From contig NC_065882.2 of assembly GCF_932274485.2 (NCBI RefSeq), positions 28,848,890-28,912,889 of the forward strand: a DNA stretch of 64,000 nucleotides, given 5' to 3'. Positions 10,571 to 21,534 of the stretch are shown in pieces. The notes beneath the pieces were generated by a model. That model saw only the letters and a list, made by a program, of their open reading frames with translations, searched no databases and was not told the DNA's origin. A program made the position numbers and the translations under genes. Numbering within the stretch: the stretch's first letter is position 1; the number at the start of each line of letters is the position of its first letter. Source of the stretch: Patella vulgata (Eukaryota > Mollusca > Gastropoda > Patellidae).

Positions 10571-11975
10571 CTATATGTCGTCATTGATTAAACTTAATGG
10601 GTATTTACGTTCATGAAGAAAGGTTCGTAATTCGGATAATCTGAGATCTAAAGTTAAAGGATTTGACACGAGTGTACAGATTCTCCTTCCAAGATTGTAA
10701 GGCAATGCTTTTTTGGTATAACTCGGATGACAAGAGTCAAAATATAAATATTGTTTGGTGTCCGTACTTTTATAAAAAATATCTGTTTCTATTTTATTAT
10801 CATTAGTTTTTAGCACCATAATATCCAAAAATGATATTTTCTTGTCACTTGATTCAACGGTAAATTGTATTTTTGGGTGAATGCTATTTAGAATTTCACT
10901 GAAGATGGATAGTTGATCTAGATTTTTGAGCCAAATAAAAAAACAATCATCTAGGAATCTTTTCCATTGTTCCATTATTCTTGTTTCATGGTCAAATGCT
11001 ATCTCAACTTTATCCGCAATTTCAAATTCTAAATAGCCCAAACCTAATGTTGCGTAACATGGGGAGCATTTAGTTCCCATAGCAGTGACAACTAGCTGTT
11101 TATAGAATTTTGCATCGAAATAGAAGCAGTTATTTTCAAGTACGAACTTCAAACTACATAATATAAAATCTTTTGTGAAACGTTCATGGAGATCTTGTGG
11201 GTATTTATCTACCCAGAATTCGATAGCTGTTAATCTTAAATCAAAAGTAATAGTTGAGTAGAGGTTTGTGACATCGTAAGTAACTAGCGTGGCATTTTCT
11301 GCGACCGATGCGGAAGCTGGTTCAGAAAACCAATACTATCTCTAATGTTACTTTTTACCCAAGTACATATGGACGTAACAGTATATCTAAAAGTTGACTT
11401 AGACGATGGGTTTCGCAGGAAGGCCCGGCAATAAAGGGGCGTAATTTCAGATCTTTTGGAGAAATGAAATGAAATGGAGTTTAACGTCCTACTGTTCTGC
11501 TCCTAACCTGGGCTAATGAAGACGGGGGGGGGGGGGTCTTTTGGCCTTTCTATCGTAATGTAATCACTTTTCTGTGTATCGCATGCTTCAGTTATCTCTT
11601 TACTCTTGTGGACTTTGGGTAGTTCATAAAAACTGCTTGGTTTCACATCAAATATGGCAAGAAATGATATTTCATCATCTTCAAGGATTCTTTAAAATGA
11701 ATTGACAAGTTTTCGGAGTCTTTTCATATTGTCCTCCATTGTGCTTCTTGGCAATTCTAGGTAATACTCCTTGTTCGATATTATCGATAATACCATTTCT
11801 GTATAGTGATCTGCATCCATAAGAACTGTTGCTCCACCTTTGTCCGCCTGATTTATAACTATGGATTTATCCTTTGATAGCTGGATGATTTCGTTTTTAT
11901 GTTGAGGAGTTATATTTCTTCGAACGTTATTTGTTCTATTTGGAGTTATTTCAACTTTGTTTATGAATGATACGT
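10571..11975 (-). pseudogene. PLE 1 reverse transcriptase
   Basis: A minus-strand open stretch of 193 codons (10571-11152) contains AMGTKCSPCYATL, the expected position of the PMG.P box, then RFLDDCFFIW (catalytic DD). It goes on to SFLDIMV, YKSTDTKQYLYFDSCHPSY and the NLGRRI motif, all typical of Penelope-like enzymes. Upstream, at about 11690-11975, are KSIVINQADKGGATVLMD and similar PLE motifs. The segment 11400-11690 includes a foreign fragment, a SINE A tail followed by a G run, which interrupts it. Confidence 0.75.
11464..11537 (-). repeat. SINE family A 3'-end fragment plus G run
   Basis: Contains 'gaaatgaaatgaaatggag' and 'tttaacgtcctactgttctg', the reverse complement of the SINE A tail, ending in a run of about 15 G at 11522-11537. 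It is a severely 5'-truncated insertion in the PLE reverse transcriptase region. Confidence 0.7.
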
Positions 11976-11985
11976 AATCATCGAG

Positions 11986-13140
11986 TTATAGGATTCGCCC
12001 GGGAGGAACACATCCGTCAGTCCTGTTCCTTACTATGGATTCAGGTGGTAAATTATCGTTATCATAAGAATATTCTAGATTTCTTAATTTTCTAGTAAAT
12101 TCTTTGACATCCTCGTTGACTTCTTGTATGTTGCTTTTTGATGGGGTGGGAGTAAATTTTAGTCCCTTCTTCAACACACTAAACTGATTTTCACTTAATG
12201 TCTTCGCTGAGATATTGACCACTTTTGGGTCTGCCCCCCTCGTCTCTTTTTGGAGGAGGGGAGTTCCGCTAAAAACATCCTTCCTGTTTAGTGTGGACTT
12301 GTTATGGCTATCATTTTTCGCGTTGGAATATCGTTTACCTCCATCCATGTTTAGTCCTGATTTGTATTTCCATTCCGTTTTCTTGGTTTAACAGTTTAGT
12401 TTCCGGGTCATATTAGTTTCCGGGTTGAATGAATTTTCATAGGATTGATACCATTCCATGCTTTTAAACCACCTGGATTCAGATTTTTCTTCGGCTTATT
12501 TACAAGCTGCATGCCACATGTTTATTAGTCGCTCTGCAACTTTACCTTTGGATGTTGAATTGATCAGATCAATAACTTCTTTGTCGACATTTTGAAGTTT
12601 TTCGTGTTATTCTTCTGACCGCAAGTACATAAGTTGTATGTCACATCGTATTTTAGACAAAGCTTGTTCTTCCCGTAATGCCCTTTGGTTTTCAGGTTCA
12701 CCCTTTATAGGGTTTAATTTGTATTTCGGAAGAATCACCAATTTTTCAGAAGTAATCTTTATTTCTCAATTGACTCCAGTAGAGGTTTCTTCGAAGAAAA
12801 AATTTCTTCTTCCACTCTTTTTCAATTGACTACATTCTTTTTCAACTGACAGTCTTGATGTATCTTCAAGAGCAGCAGATAGAATTGTTGCTGGGTTTTA
12901 ATCAACAAGGCTTTCGATTTTTTCTCCAAGTTGATCCAATGACTTTACGATAATGTTTGAATCGTTTTGGGACGTGGAAGGAAAATTAATTATAGAATCG
13001 ATCGCGCGTTCGAATTTGTTTATTGCTCGATCGAATTATTCAGTTGGCTTGTTGTTTATTTGGTGTTGGGTGAAGTCTTTAATCACCCCAGTTAATATAT
13101 CGGTTTTCTCAATTAACTGTGTCATCTTATTGTAACTATC
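11986..13140 (-). pseudogene. PLE 1 N-terminal region
   Basis: The open stretch 11986-12348 encodes VVNISAKTLSENQFSVLKKG followed by LKFTPTPSK, the conserved motif upstream of PLE reverse transcriptases. The sequence continues upstream in interrupted frames to about 13140 with Glu/Lys-rich helical segments. It is a non-functional relic. Confidence 0.65.
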
Positions 13141-13545
13141 TCTCCATAATGACGCTACACAATGACGTAACGCCATTATCTATTATTGCCTTGAAAACCT
13201 AACGGCGAAACATGCAGGCATTTAAATAAAATTTCTTTAATGGTATTTTCTACTTAATATTTTAGAATGTATGATAAAGATAGAAATAATCGTGGTGGGG
13301 GGATTTAAATTTACACTCAACATGATATTATATCATTCAGAGTACCTACACTTGAATTTGATGCTGATATTATTTGGCTGAAAATTGAAATTGATACAAT
13401 TAAATTGTTGTTATGTTGTGTTTATAGGTCTGAACAATCGCCAGATAACTTTTGGATGAATCAATCGAAAATGCTCTAGATATATCGAATAACATAATAA
13501 TTTTGGGTGAATTGAACTCTGACCTTTTAACATTAGATACAATCA

Positions 13546-14748
13546 TTGATTAATTTATATGATTTAAAAAACGTAATAACTAAGCCCACTAGATTATCTA
13601 AAACAAAATCTACATTAATAGATCCTATTATGACTTACGCTATTGCCGATACTTTAGATGTTCCTAGTTTTGTATCTGATCACAGAGCAACATTTATCTA
13701 TTTAAATCATGGTATACCTTCTAAAAGATCTTTTAAAAGGGAACTTTTTCTTTACAAAAGAGCAAATTTTACCGCCCTATATAAAGAAATAAACAGTTTT
13801 AATTGGCATGAAATTATTAACGACTTGTACCAAATTGATAATATTATTGATAAATTTGATAAGAAAATTGAACAATTAATATCTCTATATATTCCTACTA
13901 AAACAATCACTGTTCATCCTTATGATAAACCTTGGTTTAACAACCAAATAAGACGTCAAATTCGACAACGTGATATATTAAGAAAGAAAGCCTTAAAAAC
14001 CAAAAGTGAATCGCATATTGCTCTTTTTAAAAAAGCAAGGAATAAAGTGAATAACATGAAACAATATGCCAAAACTCGGTATAATGAATCCGTTAATAAT
14101 AGAATAAAAAATATGTCCAATCTTTCCCAAATAGATTACTGGAAAGCGATGAAAAATTTCATCCCCACTTCACAAAAAAACATTAATTCCCCCCCCCCCC
14201 CCCTTGACTTGAATAATTCTCATGGTTCTTATGTTAACGAATCTAAATCAAAAGCCAATATTTTGAACCAATATTTCACATCTATTTCGACAATACAAGA
14301 TATGAAAGTGTTACCCGAATTCTCAACACGCTGTACAACAATATGCACCCCTTATTCTTTTACTTTAACGGATGTCAAAAATGTATTAAATTCAATAAAC
14401 GAATCGAAAGCCAGTGGACCCGGGTCAGTTAATAATAAAGTATTAAAATCTGTAAAACATAGTATCTGTAATCCTCTCTATTTACTTTTCAAAGTTATTA
14501 TAAAACAGAATATATTTCGGAGTAAAAGGAAACAAGCCAATGTTATTCCTTTGTATAAAAAAGGTGATAGGTCGGATCCCAAAAATTATAGACCCATTTC
14601 CCTGTTAAACAGTATATCTAAAGTTTTTGAACGATTAATTTATCAGAATCCTTTTAGTTATTTCTCAAAAAATGAACTTTTTAACAAGTACCAATCGGGT
14701 TTTCTACCAGGCATATCTACGGTACATCAGCTTATTGAAATATTATAA
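13546..14748 (+). pseudogene. LINE 1 endonuclease end and reverse transcriptase start
   Basis: A 400-codon open stretch. Residues 1-60 hold the endonuclease end with SDHRAT, whose His is catalytic in APE-type nucleases. Residues 60-280 are the linker, rich in Lys and Asn. From about residue 290 come reverse-transcriptase motifs: KASGPGSVNNKVL, ANVIPLYKKGDRSDPKNYRP, ISLLNSISKVFERLI and NKYQSGFLPGISTVHQL. A run of C at about 14190-14203 encodes a Pro stretch and may be a slippage site. The frame stops just before the catalytic block. Confidence 0.8.
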
Positions 14749-16195
14749 TATATTTGCAATTCATTAGATAAAAAAGAATACACAGGCTTAGTATTCTGCG
14801 ACATTTCCAAAGCTTTCGATAAAGTTTCTCATAAAGGATTATTGCATAAATTGAATAGTTATGGAATCCAAGATGACAGACTCGTACTAATTTCTAGTTA
14901 CTTAAATAACAGAAATCAAGTTCTTATCTTAGAAAATTGTTTATCTGATACTATGTCTACAAATTCAGGCAAGGTTCGATTCTTGGTCCTCTGTTTTTTT
15001 TGATTTATATAAATGATGTATCTGATCAACTTAAAGGTTTAACGAGATTATTTGCTGATGACACAACGCTATGTTCTTCGTCAACAGATTTATCAAATGT
15101 TGAAACTGAATTGAATTATGATTTAAACCAGTTGTGTGTCTGGCTAAATAAATGGCTAATATCTTTTAATCCTGAAAAAACCTGAATTAATGATTTTCAC
15201 TAACAAAAATGTTATGTTTCCATTAAATATTAAATTTCAAACCACGTATTTACACACAGTTTCTTTTCATAAACATTTAGGTTTGTATATCCAAGATGAC
15301 CTTAAATGGAACTAACATATTGAATCTATAATAAAAAAAAAGCGTCTTTTAAACTTAACCATTTACGTAGAGCTAAATTTCAACTTACACAATCCAATTT
15401 AAATAAATTATATAAATGTTATATCTTACCAATTCTTGAGTATGCCTGCGAAGTATGGGATAACTGTTCAAATTATAACTCAGAAAAACTAGAAAAATTG
15501 CAGTTTAAAGCTGCCCGCACGGTAACTGGTTTATTTTGAAACTGCATGGACTAAATTACATGATCGCAGAAGGATAAGACGATTGTGCTTACTACATAAG
15601 CTTATTCACAAAACAGGACCGTCTTATCTTCAAGACATAATAAGTTATCATAGCAATAGTTATAATCTTAGAAACTGTAATGATCTAAAAGTACTACTTG
15701 TTCGTTTAACTGTAACAAAGAACTCATTTTTTCCTAAAACCATTTAACAATTCAATAGTTTACGTCCGGGTTTAAAATCCACACTATCTTTATCTGAGTT
15801 TAAAACTAATATAAAGACTAAAGTCAAACCTCCAAAATTAAGAAACATAGGCAGCAGAAAATTATCCATTTACCATAATCGTATACGTCATACCTGTAGT
15901 GGTCTAAATTATGATCTTAATAAATCAAACATCGTTCAAAATCCATACTGTAAATGCGATAATAAAAGCATTGAAAATTCATTTCACTACTTCTTTGATT
16001 GCTCAAAATATGTGTTACAACGCCATCACTTTCTTGATAAACTTGGCTTTATAGCCCATCTACCACGACATGAGTTGCATAAAATTTATTTAGATGGTTC
16101 TACTCTATTTCCTAAATCTTTTAATATCCATATTTTTCTCACCGTACAAAATTACATTAAAGAAACGAAAAGATTCACATGTAATCTGTAGCTAT
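14749..16195 (+). pseudogene. LINE 1 reverse transcriptase catalytic part and C-terminus
   Basis: Encodes GLVFCDISKAFDKVSHKG (first catalytic Asp block). After a frame change come LIYINDVSDQLKGLTRLFADDTTL (FADD box, 15000-15185) and, after further breaks, thumb-like sequence. The end near 15940-16190 has YCKCDNKSIENSFHYFFDCS, a C-x-C...H...C pattern usual at the C-terminus of such LINEs. Breaks are spread throughout. Confidence 0.75.
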
Positions 16196-16347
16196 TATTC
16201 TAATTCTCCAGTGGTTTATCACTGTTAATACTCATTGAGCATGTACCGAAATGGACTTATTTATTATCCTAAGGTAGCATGTATATATGTATATAACTAC
16301 ATGTATGTATTATATTAAATTACAGTGGTAATTGTAAATATTTTAGA

Positions 16348-16686
16348 CTAGCAGGATACCCGGCTTCGCTCGGGGGTCATAACTCCGAATCCGGAAGTGG
16401 TAGACTAACGCCACCTGGCATTTATTACTCCCCGGTCCGAGCTACCCCTATACCCCAAATTTCAGACTCGGGGCAGACCTAGTGTAGCTGCCAACCCCGA
16501 ACAGACCGGCTTCGCTCGGGGGTCATAACTCCGAAACCGGAAGTGGTAGACTAACGCCACCTGGCCTATGTTACTCCCCGTTCCGAGCTACCCTTATACC
16601 CCAAATTTCAGACTCGGGGCAGACCTAGTGTAGCCGCCAACCCCGAACAGACAGACAGACAAACGACAGTCACAAATATATATATA
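16348..16686 (-). mobile_element. Non-autonomous Helitron in the LINE 1 3' UTR
   Basis: On the minus strand it starts with TCTATATATATATTTGTG, ends with a hairpin (CCCGAGCGAAGCCGGG) followed by TATCCTGCTAG, and lies between A and T. These are the diagnostic Helitron termini: 5' TC, 3' hairpin plus CTRR, A/T target. Inside are two tandem copies of about 145 bp containing 'cggcttcgctcgggggtcat' and 'cagactcggggcagaccta', and a GACA-rich stretch. There is no coding sequence. Confidence 0.75.
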
Positions 16687-16811
16687 GATTATACTTGGAG
16701 AAGATTCGTAAATCGTACAATTTTTTCTGATCCCATTTGTATTATACGCATAAACTTATATGTATGTTTTTGCAAATAAACTTTATTATATAAAAAAAAA
16801 AAAAAAAAAAA

Positions 16812-16950
16812 ATGTATGATATCCTTTTACGGTAAGCACCCTTTTAATTTATATTAAATGCCTGATGATCCCCGTAGTGGGTGAAAGCGCTAGCTAAGAT
16901 GAAATTAGTTTTTTCTTTCTAAAACCTCACTTTTTCTATATATTGTGTGA
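16812..16950 (+). other. PLE-tail-like segment with hammerhead-like core
   Basis: CTGATGA at 16862-16868 is followed by a CCC/GGG hairpin, GAAA at 16883-16886 and an AGC/GCT mini-stem, the order of a hammerhead ribozyme core. Terminal repeats of Penelope-like elements are known to carry such ribozymes. Stem I is not supported by the flanks and the first stem II pair is T/T, so activity is doubtful. Confidence 0.35.
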
Positions 16951-16967
16951 AGCATTATGGTCATAAG

Positions 16968-17359
16968 AAATGAAATGAAATGAAATGGGGTTTAACGTCC
17001 TACTGTTCTGCTCCTATACTGGGATACTGTTCTTCTCCTATACTGGGCTAATGAAGACGGCCATACGCCATACAGTGTGCTATGAGGGAAATTTTGCCCG
17101 GGCAGCGGCACTATCGCCTACTCTTATATCGAATTCCAACTGCCAGGGGATCTTTTACGTGCATTCTAATATATACACGGTTTTTCGTCTTATCCGAAGG
17201 ACTAGACAGCTGTCCTTGTCAGTCCCTCTGTTCTGCACCACTGACAAGGGGAAACCACGTCGGAAAATCTGGATGTACTTTCTTGGCCAATGCAGGGATC
17301 GAACACCCGACCTCCAGGCTAGCGAGCCAGCGTCTTAACCAACTAGCCACCGTGGCACC
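16968..17359 (-). repeat. Full-length SINE family A
   Basis: Reverse-oriented copy with CATTT-type tail (16968-16990), body, B box (GATCGAAC reversed) and tRNA-like head ending 'ccaccgtggcacc'. Flanks ATGGTCATAAG and ATGGCCATAAG (16957-16967, 17360-17370) look like the target duplication with one change. It has a small internal duplication of 'tactgttctgctcctatact'. It is inserted into the tandem array that follows. Confidence 0.8.
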
Positions 17360-17370
17360 ATGGCCATAAG

Positions 17371-18283
17371 AGGACGAAAGCCTATCGATATTCAGCGTTC
17401 TACGGCTTTCCGCTCCGGAATTACCCCCACCCCCTTGTTGAGTCTACAGTTTTTGACATATTTTGTTTTCAATTTGGTGTTGAGCATTGTGGTCATGAGA
17501 GGACAAACCCTATCAATAATCAGTGTACCGTAGCTTGGTGGGAAGCATTGGGGTTATAAGAGGATGAACCTTATTGATTTTCAGCGTTCTTTGACTTTTC
17601 GTTACGGAGTTGTCCCCTTTTCCGAAAACACTGTGAACGTGATAGAGGCTATATGTTTTAACGGATTTCTTTCAAATGATGTGAAGCATTTGGGTCATGA
17701 GAGGTTGAACCCTATCGATATTCACCGACTTTCTGTTCCGGAAAGAATAGGGGTCATAATAGGATGAACCATATTGATTTTTAGCGTTTACGGACTTACG
17801 GAGTTATCCCTTTTTCGAAAACACGGTGTACGCGATATTGTTTTCAATTTGGTGTGAAGCATTGTGGTCACGAGAGGACAAACCCTATCAATATTCAGTG
17901 TACCGTAGCTTGGTGGGAAGCATTGGGGTCATGAGAGGACAAACCCTATCAATAATCAGTGTACCGTAGCTTGGTGGGAAGCATTGGGGTTATAAGAGGA
18001 TGAACCTTATTGATTTTCAGCGTTTTTTGACTTTTCGTTACGGAGTTGTCCCCTTTTCCGAAAACACTGTGAACGTGATAGAGGCTATATGTTTTAACGG
18101 ATTTCTTTTAAATGATATGAAGCATTTGGGTCATGAGAGGTTGAACCCTATCGATATTAACCGACTTTCTGTTCCGGAAAGAATTGGGGTCATAAGAGGA
18201 TGAACAATATTGATTTTTAAGGTTCTTCGACTTACGGAGTTATCCCTTTTTCGAAAACACGGTATACGCGATAGAGGCTATTA
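17371..18283. repeat. Nested tandem repeat with 436-bp higher-order unit
   Basis: A basic motif of the type 'gggaagcattggggtcat', 'aagaggatgaaccttatt', 'ttcgttacggagtt' recurs roughly every 110 bp. A larger block is present twice with a period of 436 bp (17564 matches 18000). Identical-looking short frames at 17564 and 18000 are by-products. The array also extends a little to the left of the SINE at 16968. Confidence 0.8.
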
Positions 18284-18605
18284 GATCAGCAGCCCAGAGC
18301 ACTTTGGTCAAACGAATGAGGTACCACTATCTGAGTACCGGAATGAATACTATGTAACCTAGTATATTCGGATATGGATGTCTGCCGGGGTCCAGTAGCT
18401 GCGTGTGGCCTTTTGGGTCCCAAAGAGGGCACCCAAAAACGGGCTGGATCAAACATTGTGGATACCACCCGGAAACAAGTTGAAACGAACAGATATATCT
18501 CCCTGAGTACAAAACAGGCTCCGCCAGACAAATTCTCGTCCGCATAGGGCCCTCCAGACGCTCCAAAGGGCCCCAACTTTTGAGCTAGATTAAACATTGG
18601 AGGTT
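18284..18605. other. GC-richer stretch, unrecognised
   Basis: More G/C than the surroundings and open on the minus strand for 103 codons without recognisable similarity. 'gatcaaacattgtgg' and 'gattaaacattggagg' suggest a decayed short tandem repeat. I do not regard it as a gene. Confidence 0.35.
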
Positions 18606-18788
18606 TAGTTTAAACATATTTTATTGACAAATATCAAAAGGATTGAGCACAAGTTTCAAATTTCGTGAAACTACCCGACAAAATGGCCACTAATTGTATG
18701 TAAGTATTGTGAAAGTATATAATACCAAGGTTGTGCACCCTCTTGAGGTCACAAATTTATCCGATTTTGATGAAACTTAAAATAAATG

Positions 18789-18823
<35 letters not shown>

Positions 18824-19190
18824 AGTATATTTATAGTGTGCTCTTTCATATCACATGTTCGGGGTCACTTTACAAAGTTTATATCCCAGATATCTTGGTT
18901 CTTTTCGATATATCGGATTATTTTCCTGAATTATGACCCCTGATTGTACGAAAAATCACGTTTTTAGCTTGTGGAACTTCTAGAGGTTGCAATTTTAATC
19001 CGATTTTGATGAAACTTAACATATATATGTATGCTTATATCCCAAAGATCTGGGTTCCTAATTGTACATATTGGACTGTAACGTCCTTGATTATAGCCCC
19101 TGATTGTATGTAATACACGCTAATATGTACGCAGATTGATTATTTAACATTTGATTTAGAAAACAAAATCAAACTACCAACGCTAGATAA
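18606..19190 (+). repeat. Diverged copy of the 'gaggtcacaa' tandem repeat family
   Basis: Words such as 'tcttgaggtcacaaattta', 'tccgattttgatgaaactta' and 'tatcccaaagatctgggttc' match the array at 59290-60260. A (TTA)n run with 'tatttatagtgtgctctttc' is inserted at about 18786-18880. Confidence 0.6.
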
Positions 19191-19237
19191 TCTCCTGGCT
19201 TGGATTCAATCAAATTTAGAACAAGCACATCAATAAA

Positions 19238-19505
19238 TGAAATGAAATGGGGTTTAACGTCCTACTGTTCTGCTACTACTGGGTTAATGAAGACAGGCAT
19301 ACGCCATAAACACCAATGTATACACAGGTCCTCATTTTTTCGTCCCCTCCAGACGACTAGACAGCTGTCCTTGTCAGGCCCTCCGTTCTGCACCACTGAC
19401 AAGGGAAAACCATGTCGAGAAATCCTGATGAACTTCCTCGGCCAATGCCGGGATCGAACACGCGACCCCAGGCTAGCGAGCCAGCGTCTTACCCACTTAC
19501 CCACA
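19238..19505 (-). repeat. SINE family A with 11-bp TSD
   Basis: Flanked by ACATCAATAAA at 19227-19237 and 19506-19516. It has the tail, the 'tagacagctgtccttgtcag' body and the tRNA-like head. About 80 bp of the middle are missing compared with the full copy at 57836. Confidence 0.85.
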
Positions 19506-19615
19506 ACATCAATAAAAAGATATTACTTGGGAGCAGCATAGATCAATAGAATTGAACCGATTTTGACTGATATTCCTATTTGAGACTTAACTTTCAAGAC
19601 ATTGTGGTTTGAAAG

Positions 19616-19950
19616 GGGTACGGGGGCTACGGTGGCTAAGTGGGTAAGACCCTGGTTCGCTAGCTTAGAGGTCACGTGTTCGATCCCTGCGTTGGCTGAG
19701 AAAGTTCATCAGAATTTTCCAACTTGGTTCCCCCTTGTCAGTGATGCAGGACAGAGGGCCTTACAAGGACAGCTGTCTAGTCATTTGTATGGGACGAAAA
19801 ACCGGGGTTCCATGTATACATCGACAGTTGGAATACAATATAATAGTAGGCAAAATTTCCTCATAGCACACAGTATGACGTATGCCCGTCTTCATTATCC
19901 CAGTCGGAGCACAACAGCAGAACCTTTAATCCCCATTTCATTTCATTTTA
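19616..19950 (+). repeat. Full-length SINE family A with 9-bp TSD
   Basis: Flanked by GTTTGAAAG at 19607-19615 and 19951-19959. A box TGGCTAAGTGGG and B box GTTCGATCCC give the pol III promoter pattern. It ends in 'ccccatttcatttcatttt'. Confidence 0.85.
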
Positions 19951-19959
19951 GTTTGAAAG

Positions 19960-20550
19960 TGGTTCTTTTTTTAAGGAATCTATTATATTTGTATACTTTA
20001 TACTGTTTATGTTATAGATTCTTTTTTTTATTGTCATATTTTGATTTGGGGTGTTGGTTCCTTTACATGTATAGTGCTAATATTCAGTCTATGTATGAAA
20101 CTTCGTTTTATTGATATTACTATTTTAATTTATGTTGTTTATGTATATGGCTTCTTTATCACGGTGCTAGTATTCTTGTTATTTAAATATTCTTTTATAT
20201 ATGTTGTCAATTCCAACTTTAAATAGTCTAAGAAAATGAATCTTAATTTTAATTAGTGCTATAAACACTTTTTGTTAGAACCGTTTCTCAATTATCACTA
20301 TTTCAGAATGTATGAGTGTTGTTAATACTTAAATATAATTTTTAAATAAATTTTCGATAGTATATTGACAGTGTTTATTGTAATTATATAAGTTTGCGAA
20401 GGGATTTGAAAAGGCTATGGGTGAATATCTTTCAGTTATTGGATGACTGTAGGGATTAAGTTTATTGTTAACATTTAAATGGTTATATTTCCATGACTAT
20501 GCTCATTAAAGATTTTCAAAAAAGGTAAAGTTAATTTAATGTTAGGTTTA
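19960..20550. other. AT-rich, nothing recognised
   Basis: T-rich DNA with short hydrophobic frames that have no similarity to known proteins. Confidence 0.5.
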
Positions 20551-20555
20551 CATTG

Positions 20556-20822
20556 AAATGAAATGGGTTTTTTAACTGAGCTAATTAAGACAGACATATG
20601 CCATGTAGTGTGCTCTGAGGGAAATTTCAAATTCCAACTATTAAGGGTTCTTGTATGTGTACCCCAATGTGTACACGGTGTGTACATGTAACTTGGGTTT
20701 TTCGTTCCATCTGAATGACTATACATTGTCCCTTGCCAGGACTGACGGGGGAACCTGCCAGAAAATCCTGATAAACTTTATCGGTCAAGCATGGGACCTC
20801 CAGGTTAGCAAGCCAATTTGTA
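20556..20822 (-). repeat. Degenerate SINE family A
   Basis: Retains 'gaaatgaaatgggttttttaac', 'tgccatgtagtgtgctctga', 'tgtgtacacggtgtg' and 'tgggacctccaggttagcaa' in the right order with many changes. It is older than the neighbouring copies. Confidence 0.65.
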
Positions 20823-20910
20823 CTATGGCTTCGATTTACATTAAAGTCATCATTTTGATTATTGTTTAAATGTTAGACTAAAAAACGTCAAAAGTTAGAG
20901 TTATATTCAC

Positions 20911-21289
20911 GTAAAAATGGTCGGTCAGTTTACTATCATTTTGCTCATCTTTTTAACGATAATTTTACGTCCGGAAATAACGTTAATCTAACATAAAGTT
21001 TGCGTCATTTTTACGTTATATTTACGTCATTTTCTGGCGTAAATCTAACGTAAAGTTTACGTCATTTTCTGACGTAAATCTAACGTAAGTGACGTAAACT
21101 TAACGCAAAATTTACGTTAGATTTACGTCAGAAAATGACGTAAACTTTACGTTAGATTTATGTCAGAAAATGACGTAAATATAACGTAAAAATGACGTAA
21201 ACTTTACGTTAGATTAACGTTATTTCCGGACGTAAAATTATCGTTAAAAAGATGAGCAAAATGATAGTAAACTGACCGACCATGTTTAC
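20911..21289. mobile_element. 380-bp near-perfect palindrome built of TGACGTAA motifs
   Basis: Arms of about 190 bp mirror each other around position 21100. The outer parts (GGTCGGTCAGTTTACTATC, then 'tttgctcatctttttaacga') appear once per arm. The inner part is a run of TTTACGTTAGATTTACGTCA, GAAAATGACGTAAACTTTAC and similar words. It could form a long cruciform. It is probably a MITE or foldback element, though no clear target duplication was found. It abuts a SINE A tail at 21301. Confidence 0.75.
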
Positions 21290-21300
21290 GTAAATTTTAC

Positions 21301-21374
21301 GTATGGTGTATGTCTGTCTTCATTGGCCATATTGGAGCAGAACAGTAGTACGTAAAATCCCATTTCATTTCAGC
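21301..21374 (+). repeat. SINE family A tail
   Basis: Contains 'tgtctgtcttcattggcc', 'ggagcagaacagtagtacgt' and 'atcccatttcatttca', the last part of SINE A. Confidence 0.7.
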
Positions 21375-21534
21375 AATCAAAAAGTAGAGACATTTCAGCT
21401 TATTACCTTAAGTAAATTGTTAGATCATCCTTTGCTTACTTCTTTTTCCACAAAGTGTGTTATTCAAACGTGTCACTGTTCTCACAGTTCGACCGCCAGT
21501 TTATGATACCATTAAATTTTTGTTCTGTACATGT

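Larger units (their letters stand above)
9828..13176 (-). mobile_element. Penelope-like element 1, decayed, with 48-bp terminal inverted repeats
   Basis: Near-identical inverted repeats lie at 9828-9876 and 13128-13176 (motif GTCATTATGGAGAGATAG). Between them the minus strand carries, from 13140 down to 9915, a long decayed frame with the order of a Penelope-like element: N-terminal region, reverse transcriptase, GIY-YIG endonuclease. Just outside, at 13184-13215, lies 'aacggcgaaacatgcaggc', similar to the tails of such elements. Multiple stops and frame changes break it. The flanking inverted repeats fit the complex terminal repeats known for PLEs. Confidence 0.75.
13255..16811 (+). mobile_element. 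LINE 1 (CR1/Jockey-type), 5'-truncated, poly-A tailed
   Basis: The element begins inside an APE-type endonuclease (CCVYRSE, then NIIILGELNSDLL at about 13395-13530; SDHRATF at about 13676). It continues through reverse transcriptase and a C-terminal Cys/His motif, and ends with AATAAA-type signals and an A run at 16792-16811. A short Helitron at 16348-16686 interrupts the 3' UTR. Several stops and frame changes make it inactive. The clade is judged from motifs only. Confidence 0.8.

Noticed and set aside
17564-18203. Two identical 67-codon genes
   Set aside because: They are the same phase of a 436-bp tandem repeat.
18286-18597. 103-codon minus-strand gene
   Set aside because: No recognisable similarity, and the sequence looks like a decayed short repeat.
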